Positions 25,921-34,802 of a stretch of 64,000 nucleotides of DNA are shown here, in pieces. Location: positions 3,472,001 through 3,536,000 of the forward strand of contig NZ_JAUSWV010000002.1 in NCBI RefSeq assembly GCF_030815485.1, written 5' to 3'. Made by a program: the position numbers and the translations under genes. The stretch is from Streptomyces rishiriensis. Lineage in GTDB: Bacteria; Actinomycetota; Actinomycetes; Streptomycetales; Streptomycetaceae. Positions within the stretch are counted from its first letter, which is position 1, and each line of letters opens with the position of its first letter. The notes beneath the pieces are model-generated. The model saw only the letters and a list, made by a program, of their open reading frames with translations. It was not told the origin of the DNA and made no database searches.

Positions 25921-27711
25921 GTGGACGCGCAAGGCCGTGGGCGGGCGGACAACATCGACCCCGCAGACCAGTGGGTGCTCAACCCGGACACCGGCGAATA
26001 CGAACTGCGACTGACTCCTTCCGCACCGCAATCGGCGGTGCCGGGACCTCGTAGGTCCGACTCCGGTCGGACCGGTGCGGGCGGAGGAGGTTCGGCGCGC
26101 GGCCGTACGGCGGCGCCGGGCCGGGGCTCGCCGTCGTCGTCGGCCGAGGAGACGCCGGATCCTGAGGCGTTGTCGCCGCGCCGTCGCCGGGGTACGCCGG
26201 CGGAGGAACCGGCGGCGAACCGGCGTGGCCGCCGGCCGGTGAAGAAGAAGTCGAAGGCGAAGGCGAAGAAGATCCTGCTGTGGACCGGCGGGATCATGGC
26301 CTTCGTCCTGGTGGGTACGGCCGGTGCGGCCTATCTCTATCTGGAGCACCTCAACGACAACATCACGTCCGTCTCCGACGACGGCGCGAGCACCGGTGGC
26401 TTCAGCAAGGACAAGGCGATCAACCTGCTGGTGATCGGCACCGACAAGCGCACCGGTTCGGGCAACGAGGGCTACGGCGACTCCGGCAGCGTGGGCCACG
26501 CGGACACCACGATCCTGCTGCACGTCTCCAAGGACCGGACGAACGCCACCGCGCTGAGCATCCCGCGCGACCTGATCGTGGACGTCCCGGACTGCCAGAC
26601 CAAGCAGGAGGACGGCTCCACCAAGGTCATCAAGGGCACGGACAACGTCCGCTTCAACACCAGCCTCGGGCAGTACAACCGCACGCCGAGCTGCACCGTG
26701 CGCACGGTCACCGAGCTGACCGGGATCCAGGCCGACAACTTCATGGTGGCCGACTTCAACGCGGTCAAGACGCTGACCACGGCGGTCGGCGGCGTCGAGG
26801 TGTGCCTGGCGAAGGACATCGACGACGAGGACTCGCACCTGAAGCTGTCGAAGGGCACGCACACCATCGAGGGCGAGCAGGCGCTGGCCTTCGTGCGCAC
26901 CCGGCACTCCGTCGGCTTCGGCGGCGACCTGAGCCGGATCGAGCTCCAGCAGCAGTTCCTCAGCGCGCTGATGCGCAAGCTGAAGTCGAACGACACGCTC
27001 ACCAGCCCGACCAAGATGATCAAACTGGCGGAGGCGGGCACGAAGGCGCTGACCGTCGACTCCCAGCTGGACACCATCGACAAGCTGAAGGACCTGGGTC
27101 TGGAGCTGGGCAAGCTCAACGTGAAGAACCTGACCTTCACCACCGTGCCGGTGGTCGACAACCCGGCCGAGAAGGTCGCGGCCACGGTCGTGGTGAACGC
27201 CTCCACGGCGCCCACCGTCTTCCAGATGATCAAGGACGACGTCTCCTTCACCGAGGTGAAGGAGCAGGCGGCGGCGTCGAAGAACGCGGCCGCCGCGGCC
27301 GCGGCGGCCCGTCTCAAGGGCACCCGGTCCGGCGCCTCCGCGGTGCGGGTGCAGGTCATGAACGGCGGTGCTCCGGCCGGCAGCGCACAGGAAACTCTTA
27401 ACTGGCTGCAGAATGATGAGGGCGTGACGAAGTCCGAGAACGCGGGCAACGCGCCCGCGGCACTGAGCAAGACGACGCTCGAGTACGCGCCCGACCAGGC
27501 CGACCAGGCACGCGAGCTCGCCGCCATCATGGGGCTGCCCGGTACCGCTCTGAAGCCGGGCAAGAGCGTCGAGAACTCCCAGGGTCTGCCGACGATGACG
27601 CTGACGCTGGGCAAGGACTTCAAGGGCGCGGGCGTTTCGCTCACGGCTCCGACCACCGTGCCGGACACGGTCCAGAAGTCCACGGCGGACAAGGTCGAGT
27701 GCGCCAAGTAG
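25921..27711 (+). CDS. LCP family cell-wall ligase 2, with LytR_C domain
   Basis: 596 residues starting MDAQGRGRADNIDPADQWVLNP (GTG at 25921, GGAGGA upstream). Disordered cytoplasmic head with Arg/Lys-rich patches (~40-118, KKKSKAKAKK), a membrane helix at ~120-138, then the LCP domain: INLLVIGTDKRTG, HADTTILLHVSKD, SIPRDLIVDVPDC, RFNTSLGQYNR, FVRTRHSVGFGGDLSRIELQQQF. From ~480 a LytR_C domain (VRVQVMNGGAPAGSAQETLN) is seen, whose role is unknown. It is one of three consecutive same-strand LCP genes and is followed by a hairpin. Confidence 0.9.
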   Translation: MDAQGRGRADNIDPADQWVLNPDTGEYELRLTPSAPQSAVPGPRRSDSGRTGAGGGGSARGRTAAPGRGSPSSSAEETPDPEALSPRRRRGTPAEEPAANRRGRRPVKKKSKAKAKKILLWTGGIMAFVLVGTAGAAYLYLEHLNDNITSVSDDGASTGGFSKDKAINLLVIGTDKRTGSGNEGYGDSGSVGHADTTILLHVSKDRTNATALSIPRDLIVDVPDCQTKQEDGSTKVIKGTDNVRFNTSLGQYNRTPSCTVRTVTELTGIQADNFMVADFNAVKTLTTAVGGVEVCLAKDIDDEDSHLKLSKGTHTIEGEQALAFVRTRHSVGFGGDLSRIELQQQFLSALMRKLKSNDTLTSPTKMIKLAEAGTKALTVDSQLDTIDKLKDLGLELGKLNVKNLTFTTVPVVDNPAEKVAATVVVNASTAPTVFQMIKDDVSFTEVKEQAAASKNAAAAAAAARLKGTRSGASAVRVQVMNGGAPAGSAQETLNWLQNDEGVTKSENAGNAPAALSKTTLEYAPDQADQARELAAIMGLPGTALKPGKSVENSQGLPTMTLTLGKDFKGAGVSLTAPTTVPDTVQKSTADKVECAK

Positions 27712-27720
27712 GTAACCCTT

Positions 27721-27760
27721 CGGGCCCGTCGTGCGTCTGACTTGACGCGGGACGGGCCCG
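27721..27760 (+). terminator. Hairpin between LCP genes 2 and 3
   Basis: Ten-base stem CGGGCCCGTC / GACGGGCCCG with a 20-base loop, ten bases past the stop of LCP gene 2. It lies just before the next LCP gene and also makes an upstream TTG start (27742) for that gene unlikely. Confidence 0.6.
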
Positions 27761-27792
27761 TGTCAGGCGCACGGCGGGGAGGGGCAGGGGAA

Positions 27793-29424
27793 TTGACGGG
27801 GAGCAGTGGGGTGCGGAGGGAGGTTCCCGCGGTCGAGGACACGGAGTCCCCGGCGGCGCGGGAACCACGGAACGAGAGCACGTCCGAGGGGGACGGCAGA
27901 CACGGCGGGGGGCGCGGCGCCGGCCGCACGGACCGCAAACGGCGACGTCGACGCGCGTTGCGCTGGTCGGCGACGGTGCTCGCGGTGGTCATACTCGGCG
28001 GCGCGGGGGCCGGATACCTCTACTACGAACACCTCAACGCGAACATCAAGAGCGACGACCTGAACATCGGCGACGAGAAGGACCGGGCGGCCAGGACGGA
28101 GGCCAACTCGGCCGGGCAGACGGCGCTGAACATCCTGCTGATCGGTTCGGACGCCCGTGACACCGCGGCGAACCAGAAGCTCGGCGGCGCCAAGGACACC
28201 TTCGACGGCCCCCCGCTCGCGGACGTCCAGATGCTGCTGCACATATCGGCGGACCGCAGCAACATGTCGGTGGTGAGCATGCCGCGCGACACGCTGCTGG
28301 ACATCCCCAAGTGCACGGACCCCGACGACGGGACCACCTACCAGGCGCTGACCGACGAGATGACGAACGTGTCGCTCGGCCGCGGCGGCCCGGGCTGCAC
28401 GGTGGCCACGTGGGAGAAGCTCACCGACATCCACATCGACCACTTCATGATGATCGACTTCTCCGGTGTGGTGTCGATGGCGGACGCGATCGGCGGCGTT
28501 CCGGTCTGTGTGGACGCCAACGTCCACTCGCACACCAGCACCGGCAAGGGCTCCGGTCTGAAGCTGGAGAAGGGCACGCACGCCGTCAAGGGCAAGCAGG
28601 CCCTGCAGTGGCTGCGCACCCGCTACGGCTTCGAGGACGACACCGACCTGGCCCGCGCCAAGGCGCAGCACATGTACATGAACTCGATGGTCCGCGAGCT
28701 GCGCGCCAACGCCAAGCTGACCAACCCCAACAAGCTGCGCAAGCTCGCCGAGGCGGCCACGCAGGCGATCACCGTCGACGACGGCCTCGACACCATCACG
28801 AAGATGTACGACCTGGCGGGCGAGCTGAAGAAGGTGCCCACCGAGCGCATCACGATGACGACGATGCCGAACCGCTACCAGGGCAGCCGGGTGGTGCCCA
28901 CGGACGACGCCAAGCAGCTGTTCCGTCTGGTGCGCGAGGACATCGCCCTGGACGGCAAGGACGCGAAGAAGGCGACCGCGAGCCCCTCGCCGACGGTCAC
29001 CGACCCGGCCGCCGCGGCCGGTGAGATCGCCGTGCAGGTGCAGAACGGGACGTCCACGAGCACGCTGGCGGCGGTCCGCGGGCGGGCGTCGGCGGTGAAG
29101 GAACTGCTCACGGGCAAGGGCTTCACCGAGGCCGTCGCGGACACCTCGGGGGCGTCGGCCGTGGCGGCCACGGTGGTCCGCTACCCGAGCGCCGATCTGG
29201 AGGGCGACGCGGAGGCGGTCGCCAAGGCCCTCGGCATCCCGACGGGTCAGGTGAAGAAGTCCGACGAGGTCTCCGGGGTCACGGTCGTCGTGGGCGCGGA
29301 TTGGCGGTCGGGGACGGCGTACAAGGCGCCGGTGAAGGACGACACGACGCCCGACACGGCCGAAGCGATCAACGCGTCGGACACCACCCAGTGCATGCAC
29401 GTGGACCCGGACTACACCTGGTAG
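27793..29424 (+). CDS. LCP family cell-wall ligase 3, with LytR_C domain
   Basis: About 543 residues. Cytoplasmic Arg-rich head, membrane helix WSATVLAVVILGGAGAGYLYY, then an LCP domain: LNILLIGSDARDTAAN, ADVQMLLHISADRSN, SMPRDTLLDIPKC, IDHFMMIDFSGVVSMADAIGG, LRTRYGFEDDTDLARAKAQHMYM. C-terminal LytR_C domain starts at IAVQVQNGTSTSTLAAV. Closest by eye to LCP genes 2 and 4 in the same region. The start is uncertain: I chose TTG at 27793 (MTGSSGVRREVP, preceded by GAGGGG) because the hairpin at 27721-27760 ends the previous transcript; a GTG at 27810 is also possible. Confidence 0.85.
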   Translation: MTGSSGVRREVPAVEDTESPAAREPRNESTSEGDGRHGGGRGAGRTDRKRRRRRALRWSATVLAVVILGGAGAGYLYYEHLNANIKSDDLNIGDEKDRAARTEANSAGQTALNILLIGSDARDTAANQKLGGAKDTFDGPPLADVQMLLHISADRSNMSVVSMPRDTLLDIPKCTDPDDGTTYQALTDEMTNVSLGRGGPGCTVATWEKLTDIHIDHFMMIDFSGVVSMADAIGGVPVCVDANVHSHTSTGKGSGLKLEKGTHAVKGKQALQWLRTRYGFEDDTDLARAKAQHMYMNSMVRELRANAKLTNPNKLRKLAEAATQAITVDDGLDTITKMYDLAGELKKVPTERITMTTMPNRYQGSRVVPTDDAKQLFRLVREDIALDGKDAKKATASPSPTVTDPAAAAGEIAVQVQNGTSTSTLAAVRGRASAVKELLTGKGFTEAVADTSGASAVAATVVRYPSADLEGDAEAVAKALGIPTGQVKKSDEVSGVTVVVGADWRSGTAYKAPVKDDTTPDTAEAINASDTTQCMHVDPDYTW

Positions 29425-29446
29425 CCCGGGTCCTGTGGCGCCCTGA

Positions 29447-29480
29447 GGGCGCGCTCCGCAAGTGCTTCGTGAGCGCGCCC
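29447..29480. terminator. Bidirectional hairpin terminator
   Basis: Stem GGGCGCGCTC / GAGCGCGCCC around a 14-base loop, between the converging LCP gene 3 (plus) and the glycosyltransferase (minus). Confidence 0.7.
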
Positions 29481-29525
29481 CCCCACCACCTGGGCGGCGA
29501 GGCGGTGCTCAGTGCGCGGAGGTGC

Positions 29526-30569
29526 TCAGTGCGCGTCGGTGAGGACCGCGGGCCGCCGCGACGCGATGACCTTCCTGGCCAGCGCCTTCGGACTGGTCAG
29601 GAAGCCGAAGCCCCACGACATGTGCATGGTGGCGAGGGCCACGGGGATCTGGAGCCGTGCCTTCAGGGGCAGCCCCTTGCCGGCCGGCAGCGACCCGGCG
29701 ACGATCGCCGCGAGGTAGGCGCCGGGGATCAGGAAGCCCAGCGGGGTGAGTGCGGCGCCCACGACGATCCCGGCGGCCATCGCGCACACCGCGGTGGGCG
29801 GGGCCAGGTAGCGCAGGTTGATGGAGCCCTCGTGGTAGCGGGCGACGACGTGCCGCCAACGGCCGTAGTCCTTGTACTGCTTGGCGAGCGCCTTGACGCT
29901 GGGCCGCGGCCGGTACGACACCTTGAGCTCGGGCGAGAACCAGATGAGCCCGCCGGCCTCCCTGATCCGGAAGTTCAGCTCCCAGTCCTGGGCGCGGATG
30001 AACTCCTCGTTGTAGCCGCCCTGTTGCTCCAGGGCGGCTCGCCGGAAGACGCCGAGGTACACGGTCTCCGCGGGGCCGGCCTGCCCTCCCGTGTGGAAGG
30101 CGGCGTTGCCGACCCCGATCTTCGAGGTCATGGCCGCGGCCACCGCGTGCTCCCAGTCGTTCTCGCCCTCGGCGTGCATGATGCCGCCGACGTTCTGCGC
30201 ACCGGTCTCCTCCAGGAGCCGTACGGCGGTGGCGATGTAGTTCGGGGAGAGCATGCCGTGCCCGTCGACGCGGACGACGATCGGATGGCGGGAGGCCCTG
30301 ATCGCGGCGTTGAGCGCGGCGGGGGTACGCCCCGTGGGGTTGGGGACCGTCTGCACGCGCTTGCTCCGGGAGGCCGTCTCGGCGACGAGTTCGGCCGCGA
30401 TCTCTTCCGTACGGTCCGTGGACGGACCGACGGCGATCACGACCTCCATCTCGCCGGCGTACTCCTGCGCGAGGATCGCTTGGACGGCTCCGCGCAGATG
30501 CCGCTCCTCATTGAGGACGGGCATGATGACGGACACTGCGGGGAGCTGCACGTCGGGCTTGGCGTTCAT
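29526..30569 (-). CDS. Family 2 glycosyltransferase with C-terminal membrane helices
   Basis: 347 residues. GT-A domain at the front: VSVIMPVLNEERHLRGAVQ, VIAVGPSTDRTEEI, and VVRVDGHGMLSPNYI with the DxH/DxD-type metal site; EFIRAQDWELNFRIREAGG later, and two or three hydrophobic segments in the last 90 residues (AMAAGIVVGAALTPLGFLIPG). The ATG at 30569 is well placed. It lies between LCP genes 3 and 4, divergent from the latter, which suggests it builds the glycopolymer those enzymes attach. The last bases carry an imperfect duplication: a 14-base segment including the stop codon is repeated immediately downstream. Confidence 0.88.
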   Translation of the reverse strand: MNAKPDVQLPAVSVIMPVLNEERHLRGAVQAILAQEYAGEMEVVIAVGPSTDRTEEIAAELVAETASRSKRVQTVPNPTGRTPAALNAAIRASRHPIVVRVDGHGMLSPNYIATAVRLLEETGAQNVGGIMHAEGENDWEHAVAAAMTSKIGVGNAAFHTGGQAGPAETVYLGVFRRAALEQQGGYNEEFIRAQDWELNFRIREAGGLIWFSPELKVSYRPRPSVKALAKQYKDYGRWRHVVARYHEGSINLRYLAPPTAVCAMAAGIVVGAALTPLGFLIPGAYLAAIVAGSLPAGKGLPLKARLQIPVALATMHMSWGFGFLTSPKALARKVIASRRPAVLTDAH

Positions 30570-30701
30570 AGGGGGATCACGTTACCGCGAACGGGGGACA
30601 GGGCCCGCCCCGCCGGGTGTGCTGCGCCGGTCGGCAGATCGTATGGGCCTACCGTTCCAACGGCTCCCACCGCCCACGGCCGCCGCCCGGAGGTGCCCCG
30701 T

Positions 30702-32165
30702 ATGCCCCCCACACCGTCCCGGTTCCCGCGTCGCCCCCACCCGGCACGCCGTCTACCACGTCCTTCCGCCCGGCGCGGGCGCCCCCGCTGGGCCATGCGG
30801 GCGACGACCACGCTCTCGGTGGTGCTGCTCGCCGCCGCCGGAATCGGCCACTCGGTGGTCGCCGGCCTCGACGCGGACATCGCCCGCGTCGATCCCTTCA
30901 AGGACATGAAGAACCGTCCGCGGGCCGGTCACGGCATGAACGTCCTCCTGGTCGGCACGGACGGCCGCGACGACATCACGGAGGCGGAGCGCCGCCGCTA
31001 CCGCCTGGGCGGGGCCCCCTGTCACTGCACCGACACGATCATGATCGTGCACATCTCGGAGGACCGTGAGCGGGCCAGCGTCGTCAGCCTCCCCCGCGAC
31101 TCCTACGCGCAGACGCCGGCGCACACCGACCAGGTCACCGGCAAGAGGCACAGCGGCCACCCGATCAAGATCAACTCGGCCTACGCGGAGGGCGGGCCGC
31201 AGCTCACCGTCCGCACGGTCGAGAACATGACCCACGTGAAGATCGACCACTACCTGGAGGTCGACTTCACCAGCTTCATGAAGACGGTGGACGTGCTGGG
31301 CGGCGTGCGGATCTGCACGGCGGAACCCCTGAAGGACACCTACACGGGCCTGGACCTGGCGCCGGGCGCCCATACGCTCCAGGGCGGCCAGGCCCTTCAG
31401 TACGTCCGCTCCCGGCACGCGGACGCCTCCTCCGACCTGGGCCGGATGAAGCGCCAGCAGCGCTTCCTGGCGGCCCTGGTGGAGCGGGCCACCTCCTCCG
31501 GGGTGCTGCTGAACCCGCTGAGGTTCAGGGACGTCACGCGGGCGGTGCTCGGCTCGGTACGGGCCGACCGGGGCTTCGGCACGGACGAGCTCCTGGACCT
31601 CGGCCGCGCGATGCGCACCTTCTCCCCCTCCTCCTCCGAGTTCACGACCGTCCCCATCGGCCGGATGGGATACGTCGTGAAAGGCCTCGGTTCGACGCTG
31701 AAGTGGGACCCGGTGAAGTCGCAGCGCCTCTTCCGCGCCCTGCGCGACGACGAGCCCCTCGCCTCCGCGGGAACCCGGCCGCGCGACGGCGGGGCGGCGC
31801 GCGTGGACGTGGCCCCGCAGCAGATCCGGGTCCAGGTCGAGAACGGCACCCGCACGGCGGGACTCGGCAGGCGGGTGGACGCGGCGCTGGCGGCGACGGG
31901 CTTCCGTACGACCCGGCAGCCGGTCAGTGCCGCAGGCCCCTCGACCCGGCGCACGGTCGTCGCCTACGACCCCCGCTGGGACCGCTCCGCGAAGTCGCTC
32001 GCGACGGCCCTGCCGGGCAGCGAGCTGCGGGCCGTGAAGGGCCTCGGGCCGACCCTGAAGGTCATCGCGGGGACGGACTTCCGCAAGGTCCGCACGGTGC
32101 GGGCGGCCCAGGTGGAGCAGGGCGAATCGGCAGTGGTGCGGGGGGACGAAGTGGGCTGCTCCTAG
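30702..32165 (+). CDS. LCP family cell-wall ligase 4, with LytR_C domain
   Basis: 487 residues from ATG at 30702 with GGAGG seven bases before. Very basic head (PRRPHPARRLPRPSARRGR), helix TTTLSVVLLAAAGIGHSVV, LCP domain with MNVLLVGTDGRDDITEAERR, CTDTIMIVHISEDRERAS, SLPRDSYAQTPAH, IKINSAYAEGGPQLTVRTVE, IDHYLEVDFTSFMKTVDVLGG, YVRSRHADASSDLGRMKRQQ. LytR_C begins IRVQVENGTRTAGLG. A unique CHC motif (GGAPCHCTDT) lies in the LCP domain. Immediately followed by the copper-protein gene. Confidence 0.9.
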   Translation: MPPTPSRFPRRPHPARRLPRPSARRGRPRWAMRATTTLSVVLLAAAGIGHSVVAGLDADIARVDPFKDMKNRPRAGHGMNVLLVGTDGRDDITEAERRRYRLGGAPCHCTDTIMIVHISEDRERASVVSLPRDSYAQTPAHTDQVTGKRHSGHPIKINSAYAEGGPQLTVRTVENMTHVKIDHYLEVDFTSFMKTVDVLGGVRICTAEPLKDTYTGLDLAPGAHTLQGGQALQYVRSRHADASSDLGRMKRQQRFLAALVERATSSGVLLNPLRFRDVTRAVLGSVRADRGFGTDELLDLGRAMRTFSPSSSEFTTVPIGRMGYVVKGLGSTLKWDPVKSQRLFRALRDDEPLASAGTRPRDGGAARVDVAPQQIRVQVENGTRTAGLGRRVDAALAATGFRTTRQPVSAAGPSTRRTVVAYDPRWDRSAKSLATALPGSELRAVKGLGPTLKVIAGTDFRKVRTVRAAQVEQGESAVVRGDEVGCS

Positions 32166-32175
32166 GCGGATGTGC

Positions 32176-32193
32176 GTTTCTGGTGCGAAACGT
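32176..32193. promoter_or_regulatory. Inverted repeat, possible operator before the copper-protein gene
   Basis: CGTTTC-tggtgc-GAAACG, ten bases after the stop of LCP gene 4 and 112 before the ATG of the Cys-rich gene. Six-base arms with a six-base centre suit a dimeric repressor or a weak hairpin. No known CsoR or CopY site was recognised. Confidence 0.25.
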
Positions 32194-32304
32194 ACGGAAC
32201 GGGACCGTCCGCCCGATGGCGCGAGGCAGCCGGGAGGCGTACGACGGAAGGGCACGCACGGGGCCCGCCGGGCCCCCTCGCCCCAGTGACCCCCAGGAGG
32301 AGCC

Positions 32305-32667
32305 ATGACCCAGCCCGGAACCATGACCGCCATGAGCAAGGAGATGCAGGACTGCGTCGAGGCGTGCATGTCCTGCCACAGCATGTGCGAGGAGACCATG
32401 AGCTCCTGCATGCAGATGGGCGGCCAGGCGCAGATGCAGATCATGCGCGCGCTCATGGACTGCTCGGAGACGACCCGCATGTGCGCCGACATGATGATGC
32501 GGCGCTCGCCCATGTCGGCCGAGATGTGCGCGATGTGCGCCAAGGCGTGCGACATGTGCGCGGAGGCGTGTATGGCCATGCCGGACGATCCGCAGATGAT
32601 GCGCTGCGCGGAGTCCTGTCGCCGCTGCGCCGAGATGTGCCGCACGATGGCGGGCGCCACCATGTGA
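32305..32667 (+). CDS. Four-helix-bundle copper-storage-like (Csp/DUF326-type) protein
   Basis: 120 residues with 16 Cys and about 27 Met. Cysteines are spaced i, i+3/i+4 along predicted helices (CVEACMSCHSMC, MCAMCAKACDMCAEAC, CAESCRRCAEMC), so their thiolates line the inside of a four-helix bundle, as in Csp copper-storage proteins. The start MTQPGTMTAMSKEMQDC is preceded by AGGAGGAG. There is no signal peptide, so it is cytosolic (Csp3-like). It would buffer Cu(I). Nearby CDF or copper ATPase genes are absent; the gene stands alone between LCP genes, ending in a strong terminator. Confidence 0.87.
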   Translation: MTQPGTMTAMSKEMQDCVEACMSCHSMCEETMSSCMQMGGQAQMQIMRALMDCSETTRMCADMMMRRSPMSAEMCAMCAKACDMCAEACMAMPDDPQMMRCAESCRRCAEMCRTMAGATM

Positions 32668-32680
32668 CCGCCGCCCGAAC

Positions 32681-32717
32681 GCACTCAGGGGCACCCTGTG
32701 CGGGTGCCCCTGAGTGC
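32681..32717. terminator. Strong bidirectional hairpin terminator
   Basis: Sixteen-base perfect stem (arms 32681-32696 and 32702-32717, GCACTCAGGGGCACCC) with a five-base loop, between the converging copper-protein gene and LCP gene 5. Confidence 0.85.
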
Positions 32718-32747
32718 GGCTCGGGGTGACCTGGTCCCGCGCCCGGC

Positions 32748-34028
32748 TCAGTTGCCCGAGACGGTGACCTTCTCGTCGTTCTTCAGCTGGCCGACCAGCG
32801 TCTTCACCTTCGCCTTGTCCCAGACGAGGTTGCCGCCGCTGGAACCCGAGATCGGCATGTTCATCGACTTGCCGTCACCGCTGTTGACACCCTTCATCGC
32901 GAAGAACATCGACCCCAGGTCGTACAGGCCCATGTCCTTGTCGACGATCAGGGTGTCCAGACCCGCGCTCATGGTCGGGTAGAGCTTGAACGGGTTGAGG
33001 ACCGTGCCCGGTGTGGCCACCTGGTTGGCGAGGGCCGCGAGGAACTTCTGCTGGTTCTTCGTACGGTCCAGGTCGGAGCCCGCGAGCGCGTACCGGGTGC
33101 GGACGAACGCGAGGGACTCCTCGCCGTTCAGGGTCTGCTTGCCCTTCTTGAAGTCGGCGCCCGACTTGGTGTCCTTGATGTCCTGCGGAATGTCGATCTC
33201 GACGCCGCCGACCGCGTCCACGATGCTCGCGAAGCCGGCGAAGCCGATCTCCACGTAGTGGTCGATGCGCAGGCCGGTGTTGAACTCGACGGTGCGCACG
33301 AGGAGTTCGGGGCCGTCCTCGGCGTAGGCGGCGTTCAGTTTGGTGTGCCGGCCGGTGCCCTTGTACGTCTTGCCGGACTCGGAGCCGACGAACGTCGGGA
33401 TCTCCACGTCCGAGTCGCGCGGCAGGGAGATCAGCGTGTCGCCGTTGTCGCCGGTGTGCAGGATCATCATCGAGTCCGTGCGCTTGCCGTCGGCGGAACC
33501 GGTGTGCAGTTCCTTCTTCTCCTCGGCGGACATGCCCTCACGGCTGTCGGAGCCGACGATCAGGTAGTTCGTGCCCTCGCCCGCCTCGGGCCGGTCGATG
33601 ACCTTCGACAGGTCGACCTCGCGCTTCAGCTTGCCGTCGGCCCAGATGTACGTGCCCACCGACGTCACGACCAGCACCGTCAGGACGGTGATCGCCGTCC
33701 ACTTGATGCGACGGCGCCAGTTCGGCGCGGGGCGCGCCGAGCGGGTGTCGTAGTCCCCCGGGCCGCCGGAGTCGCCGCCGCCCCCGTAGACCGCGCCCGA
33801 GCTGTAGCCGCTGTCGTAGCCGGTGTTCTGGGCGTTCGTGTAGTCGCCGTACCCCTGGCCGTTGACGTACGACGGCTGCGGCGGGACGCCGGCGCCCTGC
33901 GGCGGCGCGGCCGGGCCGCGGCGGACCTGCCGCATGACACGCGGGCTCTCGGGCTGCGCGTTCGCGCTGCCGCCGCCGTACCGGTTGCCGCGGTCGCTGT
34001 CGGACCGCCCCTCGGGCCAATCGTTCAT
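32748..34028 (-). CDS. LCP family cell-wall ligase 5, with Gly/Tyr-rich cytoplasmic head
   Basis: 426 residues from the ATG at 34028 (MNDWPEGRSDSDRGNRYGGG). The first ~110 residues are disordered and rich in Gly, Tyr, Gln and Pro (SYVNGQGYGDYTNAQN, YDSGYSSGAVYGGGG). Then a helix (WTAITVLTVLVVTSVGTYIW) and the LCP domain: NYLIVGSDSREGMS, RTDSMMILHTGDNGDT, SLPRDSDVEIPTF, LNAAYAEDGPELLVRTVE, IDHYVEIGFAGFASIVDAVGG, FVRTRYALAGSDLDRTKNQQ. No LytR_C. Divergent from the thioesterase gene. Sequence type differs enough from LCP genes 1-4 to suggest a separate substrate. Confidence 0.9.
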   Translation of the reverse strand: MNDWPEGRSDSDRGNRYGGGSANAQPESPRVMRQVRRGPAAPPQGAGVPPQPSYVNGQGYGDYTNAQNTGYDSGYSSGAVYGGGGDSGGPGDYDTRSARPAPNWRRRIKWTAITVLTVLVVTSVGTYIWADGKLKREVDLSKVIDRPEAGEGTNYLIVGSDSREGMSAEEKKELHTGSADGKRTDSMMILHTGDNGDTLISLPRDSDVEIPTFVGSESGKTYKGTGRHTKLNAAYAEDGPELLVRTVEFNTGLRIDHYVEIGFAGFASIVDAVGGVEIDIPQDIKDTKSGADFKKGKQTLNGEESLAFVRTRYALAGSDLDRTKNQQKFLAALANQVATPGTVLNPFKLYPTMSAGLDTLIVDKDMGLYDLGSMFFAMKGVNSGDGKSMNMPISGSSGGNLVWDKAKVKTLVGQLKNDEKVTVSGN

Positions 34029-34148
34029 GCGGACCAGTGTGCAGGGCAGGGCTGTGTGCCGTACAAGGGCCGTCGGAGAATCAGGGCCCCGCTGTTGCCA
34101 AGCTGACACAAAGTCCCGGGTTGTCCCCGTCCGCATAAGGTGGAGGAC

Positions 34149-34712
34149 ATGACAGACCAGGCCACCGCGGCGGACTCGGGCAGCACCCCGGACATCCCGG
34201 GCAAGCCCACATCCGCGTCCCGCACCACCCTCAGCCACATCATGACCCACAACGACACCAACCTGCTGGGCACGGTGCACGGCGGTGTGATCATGAAACT
34301 CGTGGACGACGCGGCGGGCGCGGTGGCCGGACGGCACTCCGGCGGACCCGCCGTCACCGCGTCCATGGACGAGATGGTGTTCCTGGAGCCGGTCCGCGTC
34401 GGTGACCTCGTCCATGTGAAGGCCCAGGTCAACTGGACCGGCCGGACGTCGATGGAGGTCGGCGTCCGGGTCCTTGCCGAACGCTGGAACGAGTCCGCCC
34501 CGGCCACTCAGGTCGGCTCGGCCTACCTGGTCTTCGCCGCCGTCGACGCCGACGGCAAGCCCCGCGTGGTCCCCCCGGTCCTCCCGGAGACGGAACGCGA
34601 CAAGCGCCGCTACCAGGAGGCCCAGATCCGCCGCACCCACCGGCTGGCCCGGCGCCGCGCGATCAGGGAACTGCGCGAGCGACGCGTCGCGGAGGGGCTG
34701 CTCGAGGACTGA
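34149..34712 (+). CDS. Acyl-CoA thioesterase (hot-dog fold)
   Basis: 187 residues from ATG at 34149 (GGAGG six bases upstream). Hot-dog fold core: TLSHIMTHNDTNLLGTVHGG, VIMKLVDDAAGAVAGRHSGG, and AQVNWTGRTSMEVGVRVLAE, with the acidic helix following HGG typical of the YciA/BFIT family. It hydrolyses acyl-CoA to free acid and CoA; chain length not readable. The C-terminus is very basic (RRRAIRELRERRV) and may bind nucleic acid or stay disordered. Confidence 0.9.
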   Translation: MTDQATAADSGSTPDIPGKPTSASRTTLSHIMTHNDTNLLGTVHGGVIMKLVDDAAGAVAGRHSGGPAVTASMDEMVFLEPVRVGDLVHVKAQVNWTGRTSMEVGVRVLAERWNESAPATQVGSAYLVFAAVDADGKPRVVPPVLPETERDKRRYQEAQIRRTHRLARRRAIRELRERRVAEGLLED

Positions 34713-34802
34713 TCAGGCGCTTTACCCGAACGCCCCGGGCATGATCAGCTTTGCTGTCATGTTCAGACGGCCTCTGGGGAGGGGCCTGACAGGGGGGCCG
34801 CG

